This document shows, piece after piece, positions 1 through 5,168 of a stretch of DNA of 5,168 nucleotides. The stretch covers positions 1 through 5,168 of the forward strand of contig CAYVRW010000124.1 in the NCBI GenBank assembly GCA_964453575.1, given 5' to 3'. The stretch comes from JABDBK01 sp964453575. GTDB taxonomy: Bacteria; Pseudomonadota; Gammaproteobacteria; DSM-16500. Position numbers and translations under genes: made by a program. Numbering within the stretch: the stretch's first letter is position 1; every line of letters begins with the position of its first letter. Under the pieces are notes generated by a model. It saw only the letters and a program-made list of their open reading frames with translations, did no database searches and was not told the origin of the DNA.

Positions 1-68
1 GACGTGCCCACCATCTGGTGCAACCATGAGATGGTGGGCACGTCGCTGCACTCCTTTGCCCACCCTAC
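1..68. repeat. REP-like (GTAG-flanked) palindromic repeat, probably half of an inverted pair
   Basis: Bases 1-16 and 29-44 are a perfect 16-bp inverted repeat around a 12-base spacer. A second, mutually exclusive inverted repeat pairs the octamer ggtgggca at 33-40 with tgcccacc at 57-64. The octamer therefore occurs three times in alternating orientation (5-12, 33-40, 57-64). Read on the minus strand, the tetranucleotide GTAG (65-68) lies directly 5' of the 57-64/33-40 hairpin. GTAG at the foot of a hairpin is the hallmark of REP sequences moved by RAYT (Y1-type) transposases. The arrangement looks like two REPs head to head (a BIME), the left one continuing past base 1. The element follows the last gene of the operon and may stabilise the mRNA 3' end or slow transcription. 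No T-run suitable for an intrinsic terminator is visible within the window. The repeat structure is seen directly; the REP family assignment is inference. Confidence 0.7.
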
Positions 69-451
69 TTCATAATATATAACACTGCTTCTTGAAGCTG
101 CTCATCACTGCATTCAAAACACCCGCCTCTTGCAGGCATGGCCCCATTACCTTGAATAGTGAGATGAAGTAACGTTTTCATGCCAAGTTTACGATACATG
201 TCCCAGCGTTTTTTATCATTGATACGTGGCGCATTTACATCAATCATGGGTTTCGCCGAATGGCAATAGGTACAAAATTCATTGAATATCTTGCGCCCAG
301 CGTCTTTATCACCCTGGAGTTGTTTAACAAAACTCGTGGGTGAATGAACTGGCACCAAATCATCTTGCGATGAATGCTTATAAAGCGAAAACATTAAACC
401 GCTGATACCGCTCAGTATCAGCAATAAGATTATTGTGATTTGTAGCTTCAT
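65..451 (-). CDS. Membrane-anchored cytochrome c5-like monohaem c-type cytochrome
   Basis: This 128-residue protein has one N-terminal membrane segment (about residues 4-24) and a periplasmic domain. The haem attachment motif CTYCH is at residues 60-64. The likely axial methionine is M105 in AMPARGG. A Cys pair at 111 and 114 follows (GCFEC), then SDEQLQEAVLYIM. The AMPxRGGCxxCSDxxL pattern with its extra disulfide is typical of bacterial cytochrome c5. It probably passes electrons in the periplasm, plausibly to the aa3 oxidase whose assembly genes precede it. The ATG overlaps the tlpA-like stop codon in an ATGA. The TAG stop lies inside the GTAG of the adjoining REP-like repeat, so the C-terminus ends at the repeat boundary, right after the last helix. 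The family and haem ligands are well supported; the partner oxidase is inferred from context. Confidence 0.9.
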   Translation of the reverse strand: MKLQITIILLLILSGISGLMFSLYKHSSQDDLVPVHSPTSFVKQLQGDKDAGRKIFNEFCTYCHSAKPMIDVNAPRINDKKRWDMYRKLGMKTLLHLTIQGNGAMPARGGCFECSDEQLQEAVLYIMK

Positions 452-948
452 GCTATCGGATTTTTCTTTTCTTTAATGTTTTTTTTTCCATAAAGGCGAT
501 TATGAATAATCTTCAAAAGGGATTGTTCGGTATTAGGGCCTATGATTTTACGCACCACTACACCCTCTGGATTGATCACAAAAGTGGTAGGCAAGGCAAC
601 GATTTCGCTTAATCTCCATGCCTGGGCGGGGTCTTCTTGTAACACAGGAAACAAAATACCTGATTTTTTTATTGCCCGCCGTAACGAAGGACCAGGCAAA
701 TTATCGTAATTCACCCCAATGATCATAATGTTACTGTCTTGATTATTTTTATAGAAATTATTGAGCTCAGGTATTTCTTCTATGCAACTGTCACACCAAT
801 CAGCCCAATAATTCACAATAATCCATTTATTTTTAAACTCTGATGCGGGCAAAAAACGTCCTGTTGCATCATGGAATGAAAAACCCACATAGCTATAACA
901 CGACAATACCAAAGCTATCACAAAACACACTATTTTACGGTAAGACAT
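448..948 (-). CDS. TlpA/ResA-like periplasmic thiol-disulfide oxidoreductase
   Basis: This 166-residue thioredoxin-fold protein has an N-terminal hydrophobic segment (about residues 5-24), a signal peptide or anchor. A Cys at residue 17 after VLS gives a weak lipobox-like option. The active site is WCDSC (W51, C52, C55) in VNYWADWCDSCIEEIP. The cis-proline motif is ALPTTFVI (P120), followed by NPEGVVV, as in TlpA/ResA/CcmG proteins. The C-terminus is a lysine-rich tail (about residues 154-163). Family members reduce disulfides in apocytochrome c or in copper sites such as CuA and SCO. Lying between sco1 and a c-type cytochrome, either substrate fits; the sequence does not decide. It starts 25 bases after the sco1 stop, the only real gap in the operon, behind a strong Shine-Dalgarno. 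Its TGA stop overlaps the ATG of the cytochrome gene. Confidence 0.88.
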   Translation of the reverse strand: MSYRKIVCFVIALVLSCYSYVGFSFHDATGRFLPASEFKNKWIIVNYWADWCDSCIEEIPELNNFYKNNQDSNIMIIGVNYDNLPGPSLRRAIKKSGILFPVLQEDPAQAWRLSEIVALPTTFVINPEGVVVRKIIGPNTEQSLLKIIHNRLYGKKNIKEKKNPIA

Positions 949-953
949 CCCTG

Positions 954-960
954 CCTCCTT
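954..960 (-). promoter_or_regulatory. Strong Shine-Dalgarno of the tlpA-like gene
   Basis: The minus strand reads AAGGAGG, a full anti-16S match, 5 bases before the ATG at 948-946. It is the only near-perfect ribosome site seen at a junction here. It lies at the only junction without overlap, so this gene is likely translated independently of sco1 rather than by coupling. Confidence 0.85.
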
Positions 961-973
961 AACTTTAAAAATT

Positions 974-1615
974 TTAAGTTGCTAAAATCGTTTTATAATC
1001 CTGAACCAATCGATCAACTTTAGGTGGAAAAGATAAATAAGCCTGCACTTGCCCTCTAGGATTAATGACCAATATTTCTGCCGAGTGATTTATCATATAC
1101 TGATCGTTGGATTGATCTTCTGCTGGTATTTTAACAGCAGTAATATGTAACTGTTTTTCAAGTGCTTCAGTTTCTTTAAGATCAGCCCTAAGCCCGATAA
1201 AATCACGGTTAACCGCATTAATGTAGTCATTCATTTTAACCATAGAATCTCTTTCAGGATCCACCGTCACCAAGACAATTTGCGGTAATTGATTGGCGGG
1301 TAATTCCGTTTGCAATTTCTTGTACATTTTATTTAGTTCAGACATCGTTGTTGGACAAACATAACCGCAGTTCGTAAACCCAAAAAACATTATGGTCCAA
1401 TGATCCAACAAATTATTTTTAGAAAACTGTCGGCCTTTATGATCAGTTAATTGAAAATCTTGTATGGTTTTTGACTCTGTCAAATATACGCCATTAATTT
1501 TTACTTCTTTAGGAATGTAAGTTTCAGGTTCAGGCTTTTTATCAAATACACCCCAATAGACGACCAAAAAACTCATTGCCGCTATCAATGCTGTGGTAAT
1601 AATAATTTTTTTCAT
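974..1615 (-). CDS. SCO1/SenC-family copper chaperone for cytochrome oxidase CuA
   Basis: This 213-residue protein has an N-terminal membrane anchor (about residues 3-22) and a periplasmic thioredoxin-like domain. The copper-binding CxxxC is C83 and C87 in GFTNCGYVCPTTMSEL. The third ligand is H177 in INHSAEILVINPRG. VTVDPERDS (about residues 116-124) is the usual SCO motif. All three copper ligands are present, so it should be able to bind copper and metallate or reduce the CuA site of oxidase subunit II. Length is normal for bacterial SCO proteins. Its ATG overlaps the ctaB stop as ATGA. It is the last gene of the conserved oxidase assembly core; the two genes after it are less usual additions. 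It is one of three thioredoxin-fold proteins in this operon. Confidence 0.95.
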   Translation of the reverse strand: MKKIIITTALIAAMSFLVVYWGVFDKKPEPETYIPKEVKINGVYLTESKTIQDFQLTDHKGRQFSKNNLLDHWTIMFFGFTNCGYVCPTTMSELNKMYKKLQTELPANQLPQIVLVTVDPERDSMVKMNDYINAVNRDFIGLRADLKETEALEKQLHITAVKIPAEDQSNDQYMINHSAEILVINPRGQVQAYLSFPPKVDRLVQDYKTILAT

Positions 1616-2490
1616 AAATACTCCCCGGCATAACCGATATAATGATCTACTAATAGTAAAATAAATAATAAACCCAAATAATGAATAGAATATTTAAAGG
1701 TATTCAATGCCTGTTTACTATCATCCGAATAATAAAGCCGCACTACATGATATAAAAATAAGGCATCCAATAGTAACACACCTATTAAATAAACCATGCC
1801 AGACATATTAATAATATAAGGCAATAACGAAATGCATGTTAATAAAACCGTATAAAGTAAAATACTAAGCTTAGTAAAAGCAACCCCATGGGTATTAGGC
1901 AGCATCGGAATTTTCGCCTTGGCATAATCTTCTAATCGATAAATAGCAAGCGCCCAAAAATGCGGCGGCGTCCACACAAAAATAATTAATACCAGTATTA
2001 AAGCCTGCGGGCCCACCGTCCCAGTCACTGCCGTCCAACCTAATAAAGGCGGCACAGCACCCGCAATACCGCCAATGACAATATTTTGCGGAGTAGCATG
2101 TTTTAAATATAACGTATAACAAACGGCATAACCAATCAGGGACAAAAACGTTAATATGGCAGTGATGACATTAATATACATCAATAAAATCAGCATCCCT
2201 GACACGCAAAGCAATCCAGCAAAATATAAGCTTTGTTTAGTCGAGATTTTACCTTTGGCAATAGGCCTATGCTGGGTGCGATGCATCAATTTATCGATAT
2301 GTTGATCGGCAACATGATTTAACACCGCTGCAGCTCCAGCTACTAAAGCAATACCGCTATTTCCCAAAATCATAGGTATAACAGGAAAAGATGCCGACGG
2401 AGCAAGACACATACCCACCATGGCTGTCAAAATCATAAGCAATACAACCCGGGGTTTGCATAATGTTATGTAATCACGAACTTGACTCAT
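1612..2490 (-). CDS. ctaB: Protohaem IX farnesyltransferase (haem O synthase, COX10/CyoE/CtaB family)
   Basis: This 292-residue polytopic inner-membrane UbiA-family prenyltransferase attaches the farnesyl group to haem B to give haem O, the substrate of the ctaA product next to it. The first Asp-rich motif NHVADQHID (N58, D62, D66) is followed by MHRTQHRPIAKG. The second conserved loop is RLEDYAKAKIPMLPNTHG (about residues 185-202). FVWTPPHFWALAI (171-183) and TPQNIVIGGIAGAVPPLLGW are further family signatures. Several hydrophobic segments, eight or nine expected for the family, span the rest. It starts at ATG overlapping the ctaA stop (ATGA), with an AGGAAAGG ribosome site upstream, and ends overlapping the sco1 start. 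Length is normal and all motifs are intact. Both CyoE and CtaB names are in use; the aa3-type context favours ctaB. Confidence 0.96.
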   Translation of the reverse strand: MSQVRDYITLCKPRVVLLMILTAMVGMCLAPSASFPVIPMILGNSGIALVAGAAAVLNHVADQHIDKLMHRTQHRPIAKGKISTKQSLYFAGLLCVSGMLILLMYINVITAILTFLSLIGYAVCYTLYLKHATPQNIVIGGIAGAVPPLLGWTAVTGTVGPQALILVLIIFVWTPPHFWALAIYRLEDYAKAKIPMLPNTHGVAFTKLSILLYTVLLTCISLLPYIINMSGMVYLIGVLLLDALFLYHVVRLYYSDDSKQALNTFKYSIHYLGLLFILLLVDHYIGYAGEYL

Positions 2491-3467
2491 GAAGCATGTA
2501 CCTTTCCTGCAAAAAGCTTAAATACGAATGTCATCATAGAAAGCAATAATACTACAGCTAACAAATTATGGCCAATTGCCGTCAGTAACGGAAGCTTATA
2601 AATGATATTGATCATGCCTAGGCAAAGCTGTATAAATAAAACGCACCATATCAGGTATATGGATTTAAGCAACAAAGGTTCAGTCTTTAAATTTTTCATA
2701 AAAAAGATGGTAAATACCAGAAAATAAAGCGTGACCATAAGCGCCCCTAAACGATGCATCATTTGTATGGTCTGCCTCGCTTGCTCTGACAAAACGCCGC
2801 CTTCATAATTAATGCCTACAGGAGAAAAAATAGTAAAGGCTTCTTTAAAGTTCATTGTCAAAGCATGGGTATTTGAGCAAAAGGGAAAATCTGGACAGCT
2901 AAATGAAGCATAATGAGTGCTAGTCCACGCGCCTAATAAGATTTGTAAAAAAATAAGAATTAAGCCAATGACAGCGCCGATTTTCATTGTCATAGGCGAA
3001 TGCAGCTTTGGTCTCTCGTTATTATTTAAATAAACCAACCAAAGCACGGTTAGTATTAAAAAACCGCCTATTAAATGCTGGGTAACGACAATAGGCAATA
3101 GTTTATAGGTAACAGTCCATTGACCTAATATAATTTGATAAATTAACAATCCCAACATACTACAAGCTAAAATAATGTTGCCGCGAGTACGTGCTTTGCT
3201 AAAAATTAAGTAGACAATCACAAGTATCATCAGGCCTAATCCACCGGCAAAATATCGATGTACCATTTCGGCCCATGCTTTAAAGACATTGATGGTTGAA
3301 TTCGGTTCATTCGAAAACGGTGCAATGAAATGACCATAACATCCAGGCCAATCAGGGCAGCCTAAGCCTGCATCCATTAACCGGGTAAAAGCCCCAAGAC
3401 CAATCACTGTCAAGGCAAATAAGCATGCTAGCAGCGCGGCAATGCTAAGATATTTGCGACTAGCCAA
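2487..3467 (-). CDS. ctaA: Haem A synthase (COX15/CtaA family), TTG start
   Basis: This 326-residue polytopic membrane protein oxidises the C8 methyl of haem O to formyl, making haem A. Four conserved haem-ligand histidines are visible: H70 (EMVHRYFAG), H131 (VTQHLIGG), H238 (MMHRLGA) and H300 (AIGHNLLA). Two Cys pairs are also present: CPDWPGC (37-43) and CPDFPFC (191-197). The two halves show the internal pseudo-repeat usual for the family, with about eight membrane segments. The start is TTG at 3467-3465. The next in-frame ATG is residue 31, inside the conserved TRLMDAGLGCPDWPGC segment, and an in-frame TAG lies upstream at 3482-3480, so TTG is the only sensible choice. It overlaps the preceding stop by 8 bases. 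The stop overlaps the ctaB ATG. Confidence 0.95.
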   Translation of the reverse strand: MASRKYLSIAALLACLFALTVIGLGAFTRLMDAGLGCPDWPGCYGHFIAPFSNEPNSTINVFKAWAEMVHRYFAGGLGLMILVIVYLIFSKARTRGNIILACSMLGLLIYQIILGQWTVTYKLLPIVVTQHLIGGFLILTVLWLVYLNNNERPKLHSPMTMKIGAVIGLILIFLQILLGAWTSTHYASFSCPDFPFCSNTHALTMNFKEAFTIFSPVGINYEGGVLSEQARQTIQMMHRLGALMVTLYFLVFTIFFMKNLKTEPLLLKSIYLIWCVLFIQLCLGMINIIYKLPLLTAIGHNLLAVVLLLSMMTFVFKLFAGKVHAS

Positions 3468-3936
3468 CCTGGGAGACCTCTAACACATGTTTCAAATCCT
3501 TTAAAATGTTCATAGGATTCGATGTATCCGTATAATACATAAATACATTTCCCGTGGGATCTACGAGATAAACTTTATTTTCGATAGAAAAACCTTGTTT
3601 TGACTCGTCTACTTTAGATCCACTAAGTGATACTTCTTTCACATTAACTCGTTCACTGTATTTACCTAAGGCGGTTTTTATTTGACTCAAGGTTTGATCA
3701 ATATTTTCACAATCTGCATCACATTTGTCTTTAGATACGTGAACTATTTGCCATTTTTTTGAGGCATCCGTTTGCCAAAGATTTTTAACATCCATGGGCG
3801 GGTTGATTAAAACGCCATGATTTTTGGTTTTTAGATTAAAATGTTCATGATAATAATATAAGAACATACTTAACATAATAGGAATAAAAAATGAAAGTAT
3901 TAAACATATTAATGTTGTATATTTTTTGATCGTCAT
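3460..3936 (-). CDS. Small Sco-like thioredoxin-fold membrane protein of the cox cluster
   Basis: Chosen start is the ATG at 3936-3934 (MTIKKYTTL), which overlaps the SURF1 stop as ATGA. A start 22 codons further upstream would read into SURF1 and add a sequence without a signal. The 158-residue product has one N-terminal membrane segment (about 7-28), then NHGVLINPP (39-47). WQIVHVSKDKCDADC (C72, C76) resembles the CxxxC region of SCO proteins. YLVDPTGNVFMYY (123-135) matches the SCO strand after the copper His, and ILKDLKHVLEVSQVG ends the protein. The SCO histidine is missing: the matching position is I118. It corresponds to the uncharacterised protein usually found between SURF1 and COX15 in gammaproteobacterial cox clusters (recognised from memory). 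A thiol or copper-relay role in oxidase assembly is inferred. Its TAG stop overlaps the ctaA TTG start. Confidence 0.85.
   Translation of the reverse strand: MTIKKYTTLICLILSFFIPIMLSMFLYYYHEHFNLKTKNHGVLINPPMDVKNLWQTDASKKWQIVHVSKDKCDADCENIDQTLSQIKTALGKYSERVNVKEVSLSGSKVDESKQGFSIENKVYLVDPTGNVFMYYTDTSNPMNILKDLKHVLEVSQVG
3477..3480 (-). promoter_or_regulatory. Shine-Dalgarno supporting the ctaA TTG start
   Basis: The minus strand reads GAGG (AGAGG with base 3481) 9 bases before the TTG. It lies inside the last codons of the upstream gene and supports TTG as the ctaA start. Site and start both overlap the upstream coding end, which suggests translational coupling. Confidence 0.6.
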
Positions 3937-4640
3937 CGCTCTACTCTCTGCATACAAAAACATAAATAACCTACCAAAACCATGATAGCTAATGCAATCC
4001 ATTGAATAGCATAGATAAAATGTCGTTCCGGCGGTGTTATAGAAATCACCTCATCTCGTACAAAACCATAGGGTTCGCGTGGATCTAAACGTAACATGAA
4101 AGGATAAAAATCATGCTTAGTCAATCGACTCAACTCGTTTATATCAATTTTTTGCATAACCCAAGGTTTTGATTCAGCATCCAGGATATTTTTTCCTAAT
4201 ATCACGGGGTGCTCATTCAATAATTTAATATATCCTAAAAGCGGTAGTTTACCAGAAATTGGAGGCAAAAAGGGTAAAGTTTTATCGCCCTTTTTGGGCA
4301 CCCACCCTCTATCCACTAACAGCCAATGAGGGTTGCCTTTGATTTGCAGAGGGGTTATGACTTCAAAACCCGGTTTTCCCTTATGCATGCGATTTTGCAT
4401 CAATAGGGTAAAAGCACTCATCCATTCGCCTTGAACAGCAACGGGTTGAAATTGAAGATCTTTTATGTTTCCTGATAAAAATTCAAAAGGTTTAGGCAAC
4501 TCATGCAGTCGTTTTTGATAGGTTTGAAGTAATTGTTTTTTCTCCTCATAACGATGAAACTGCCAAACACTTAACGAACAAAAAAGTATTATTATCACGC
4601 CGCACAACATCGAAAATAGGTGATTCTTTTTTTTCATCAT
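3933..4640 (-). CDS. SURF1-family cytochrome oxidase biogenesis protein
   Basis: This 235-residue protein has two membrane helices bracketing a periplasmic domain, the standard SURF1 topology (helices about 8-25 and 209-229). Family signatures are SVWQFHR (24-30), the central LLVDRGWVP (107-115), and PPERHFIYAIQW (203-214) leading into the second helix. SURF1 (Shy1/CtaR-type) helps insert haem A into oxidase subunit I, so it acts downstream of CtaB and CtaA encoded in the same operon. The start is the ATG at 4640-4638, overlapping the cox11 stop as ATGA. A second ATG follows at once (4637-4635) and could serve equally. The stop overlaps the next gene as ATGA. Length is normal and nothing is missing. 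The start region is A-rich on the coding strand, encoding MMKKK. Confidence 0.94.
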   Translation of the reverse strand: MMKKKNHLFSMLCGVIIILFCSLSVWQFHRYEEKKQLLQTYQKRLHELPKPFEFLSGNIKDLQFQPVAVQGEWMSAFTLLMQNRMHKGKPGFEVITPLQIKGNPHWLLVDRGWVPKKGDKTLPFLPPISGKLPLLGYIKLLNEHPVILGKNILDAESKPWVMQKIDINELSRLTKHDFYPFMLRLDPREPYGFVRDEVISITPPERHFIYAIQWIALAIMVLVGYLCFCMQRVER

Positions 4641-5168
4641 GATGAACCTGAGTGATGTAGATGGGTATCAAACAACGTATAGGCAAGCACAACTTCTTTA
4701 ATGTCTTTCGCAATCTCCGGTTCTATAAAAAAATAGACCGGCATATCTGCTTTCTGCCCTTTAAAAAAATACTGTTGGGTGAAACAAAAACATTCGGTTT
4801 TTTTCAAAAAACGCGCGGCTTCGGTAGGTGTGATGCTTGGAATGGCCTGTACTGTTATCTCTTTGCCTGTTAAGTTTTCAGCATGAAAATAAATTAATTT
4901 TCGCTCACCGGGATGTATGGTGATGTGAGACTGCAAAGGAATAAAAGTAAATTTTAAATTTTCATTAAGATTAGTAATAAAATCAACTTTAATAGTCCTC
5001 GAATAATCAATCACCGTGGCTTCATCCTTGCTTGCCAGTGATATTCTGCCTTCTTTTTTTCAAATTAATTGATACAATGTCACCATCATGTAGGAGACAC
5101 CAAACATAAATAGTATGCCGCAGATTAAAAAAATAACTACGCGTTTGTGGCTTACAGGTACTTGGTGG
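4637..5168 (-). CDS. ctaG: Cox11/CtaG copper chaperone for CuB, 5'-partial, with in-frame TGA at the juxtamembrane Cys
   Basis: The frame enters from the window edge without a start codon and gives 176 visible codons including the TGA. Near-normal length suggests few residues are missing. The first part reads HQVPVSHKR, then a membrane helix (about visible residues 10-30) ending in LYQLI. TGA follows at 5062-5060, then KKEGRISLASKDEATVIDYSRTIKV and the full Cox11 domain. PSITPTEAARFLKKTECFCF carries the invariant CFCF copper motif, and MPVYFFIEPEI and LAYTLFD follow. Cox11 inserts copper into CuB of subunit I from the periplasmic side. Family members read LYxxxC at the helix end, so the TGA replaces the conserved Cys codon; both flanks are in one frame. 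A GTG at 5014-5012 could restart a form lacking the membrane helix. If TGA is not decoded, this is a nonsense-broken gene. The stop overlaps SURF1 as ATGA. Confidence 0.85.
5012..5040 (-). promoter_or_regulatory. Weak hairpin and possible internal restart site downstream of the cox11 TGA
   Basis: On the coding strand CAC-TGGC (5040-5034) can pair with GCCA (5020-5017) and GTG (5014-5012), with a 2-base bulge and a 13-base loop. The stem begins 20 bases after the TGA. The spacing is near that of bacterial selenocysteine insertion hairpins, but the stem is short and the loop large with AA, not G, at its start. In the same stretch AAGGA (5029-5025) lies 10 bases before an in-frame GTG (5014-5012). 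It could serve as a restart giving a 125-residue Cox11 domain without membrane anchor. Both readings are speculative. Confidence 0.2.
5060..5062 (-). other. In-frame TGA at the conserved Cys position of cox11
   Basis: On the coding strand the codons run TTG TAT CAA TTA ATT TGA AAA AAA GAA GGC. The TGA is visible codon 36 and differs by one base from either Cys codon. Aligning LYQLI-x-KKEG with the family pattern LYxLFC-xxTG puts the TGA exactly on the Cys. TGA is used as the normal stop of SURF1, ctaA, ctaB, the tlpA-like gene and cox11 itself, each in an ATGA overlap, so a genome-wide reassignment of TGA is unlikely. Selenocysteine, readthrough, mutation and sequence error all remain possible. 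Confidence 0.9.

Noticed and set aside
961..980. Near-palindromic AT-rich stretch around the sco1 stop codon, a possible terminator
   Set aside because: The arms are almost only A and T, the symmetry needs a one-base bulge, and no U-run follows on the minus strand. The tlpA-like gene starts directly downstream with a strong ribosome site, so termination here is unlikely.
1895..2122. 75-codon minus-strand open frame inside ctaB
   Set aside because: It lies wholly within the well-supported haem O synthase gene in another frame and has no recognisable domain.
3937..4002. Upstream start for the Sco-like protein, adding 22 residues
   Set aside because: The extension overlaps SURF1 coding sequence. 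The ATG at 3936 gives a normal N-terminal membrane anchor and the ATGA overlap seen at other junctions.
4661..4873. 70-codon plus-strand open frame opposite cox11
   Set aside because: It is antisense to the conserved Cox11 domain, has no family features, and is the only plus-strand candidate in an otherwise minus-strand operon.
4637..5062. Genome-wide reassignment of TGA (for example to Trp)
   Set aside because: TGA is the stop codon of several genes in this window in precise ATGA overlaps, and Trp codons in the proteins appear as TGG where checked. The conserved residue at the cox11 site is Cys, not Trp.
5050..5065. Frameshift or slippage at the run of seven A residues (coding strand) as the cause of the cox11 break
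   Set aside because: Both flanks of the TGA are in the same frame, and the TGA comes at the very start of the A-run. A single slip would not bypass it and restore the frame; a one-base substitution or recoding explains it better.

Overview
The window holds the downstream part of one minus-strand operon for assembling an aa3-type (haem-copper) cytochrome c oxidase. DNA is AT-rich by eye. The gene set and order (cox11, SURF1, a small Sco-like protein, COX15-type ctaA, COX10-type ctaB, SCO1) are those of a gammaproteobacterial cox cluster. The low GC and protein style suggest a Legionellales-like gammaproteobacterium; that placement is inference, since no rRNA or taxonomic marker is present. The oxidase structural subunit genes and the promoter would lie beyond position 5168.

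Layout in transcription order (high to low coordinates): cox11/ctaG (5168 to 4637, runs off the window edge and carries an in-frame TGA), SURF1 (4640-3933), a Sco/thioredoxin-fold membrane protein (3936-3460), haem A synthase ctaA (3467-2487, TTG start), haem O synthase ctaB (2490-1612), SCO1 copper chaperone (1615-974), a TlpA-like thioredoxin (948-448), and a membrane-anchored cytochrome c5-like protein (451-65). Five junctions are 4-base ATGA overlaps, one is an 8-base overlap, and only the sco/tlpA junction has a gap (25 bases). There is no gene-free stretch longer than about 150 bases. Bases 1-68 hold a REP-like repeat with nested inverted repeats.

How the genes work together: CtaB farnesylates haem B to haem O and CtaA oxidises haem O to haem A. 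SURF1 helps place haem A in subunit I. Cox11 delivers copper to the CuB centre and SCO1 delivers copper to CuA. The Sco-like protein and the TlpA-like thioredoxin probably handle thiol chemistry at these sites or on apocytochrome c. The c5-like cytochrome is a candidate electron donor to the oxidase.

Two things stand out. In cox11 an in-frame TGA sits exactly where the family has its conserved juxtamembrane copper-binding cysteine, with the reading frame well conserved on both sides. This could be selenocysteine, readthrough, a fresh nonsense mutation or a sequence error. At the other end, a GTAG-flanked REP-like hairpin abuts the cytochrome gene so that its GTAG supplies the TAG stop codon.
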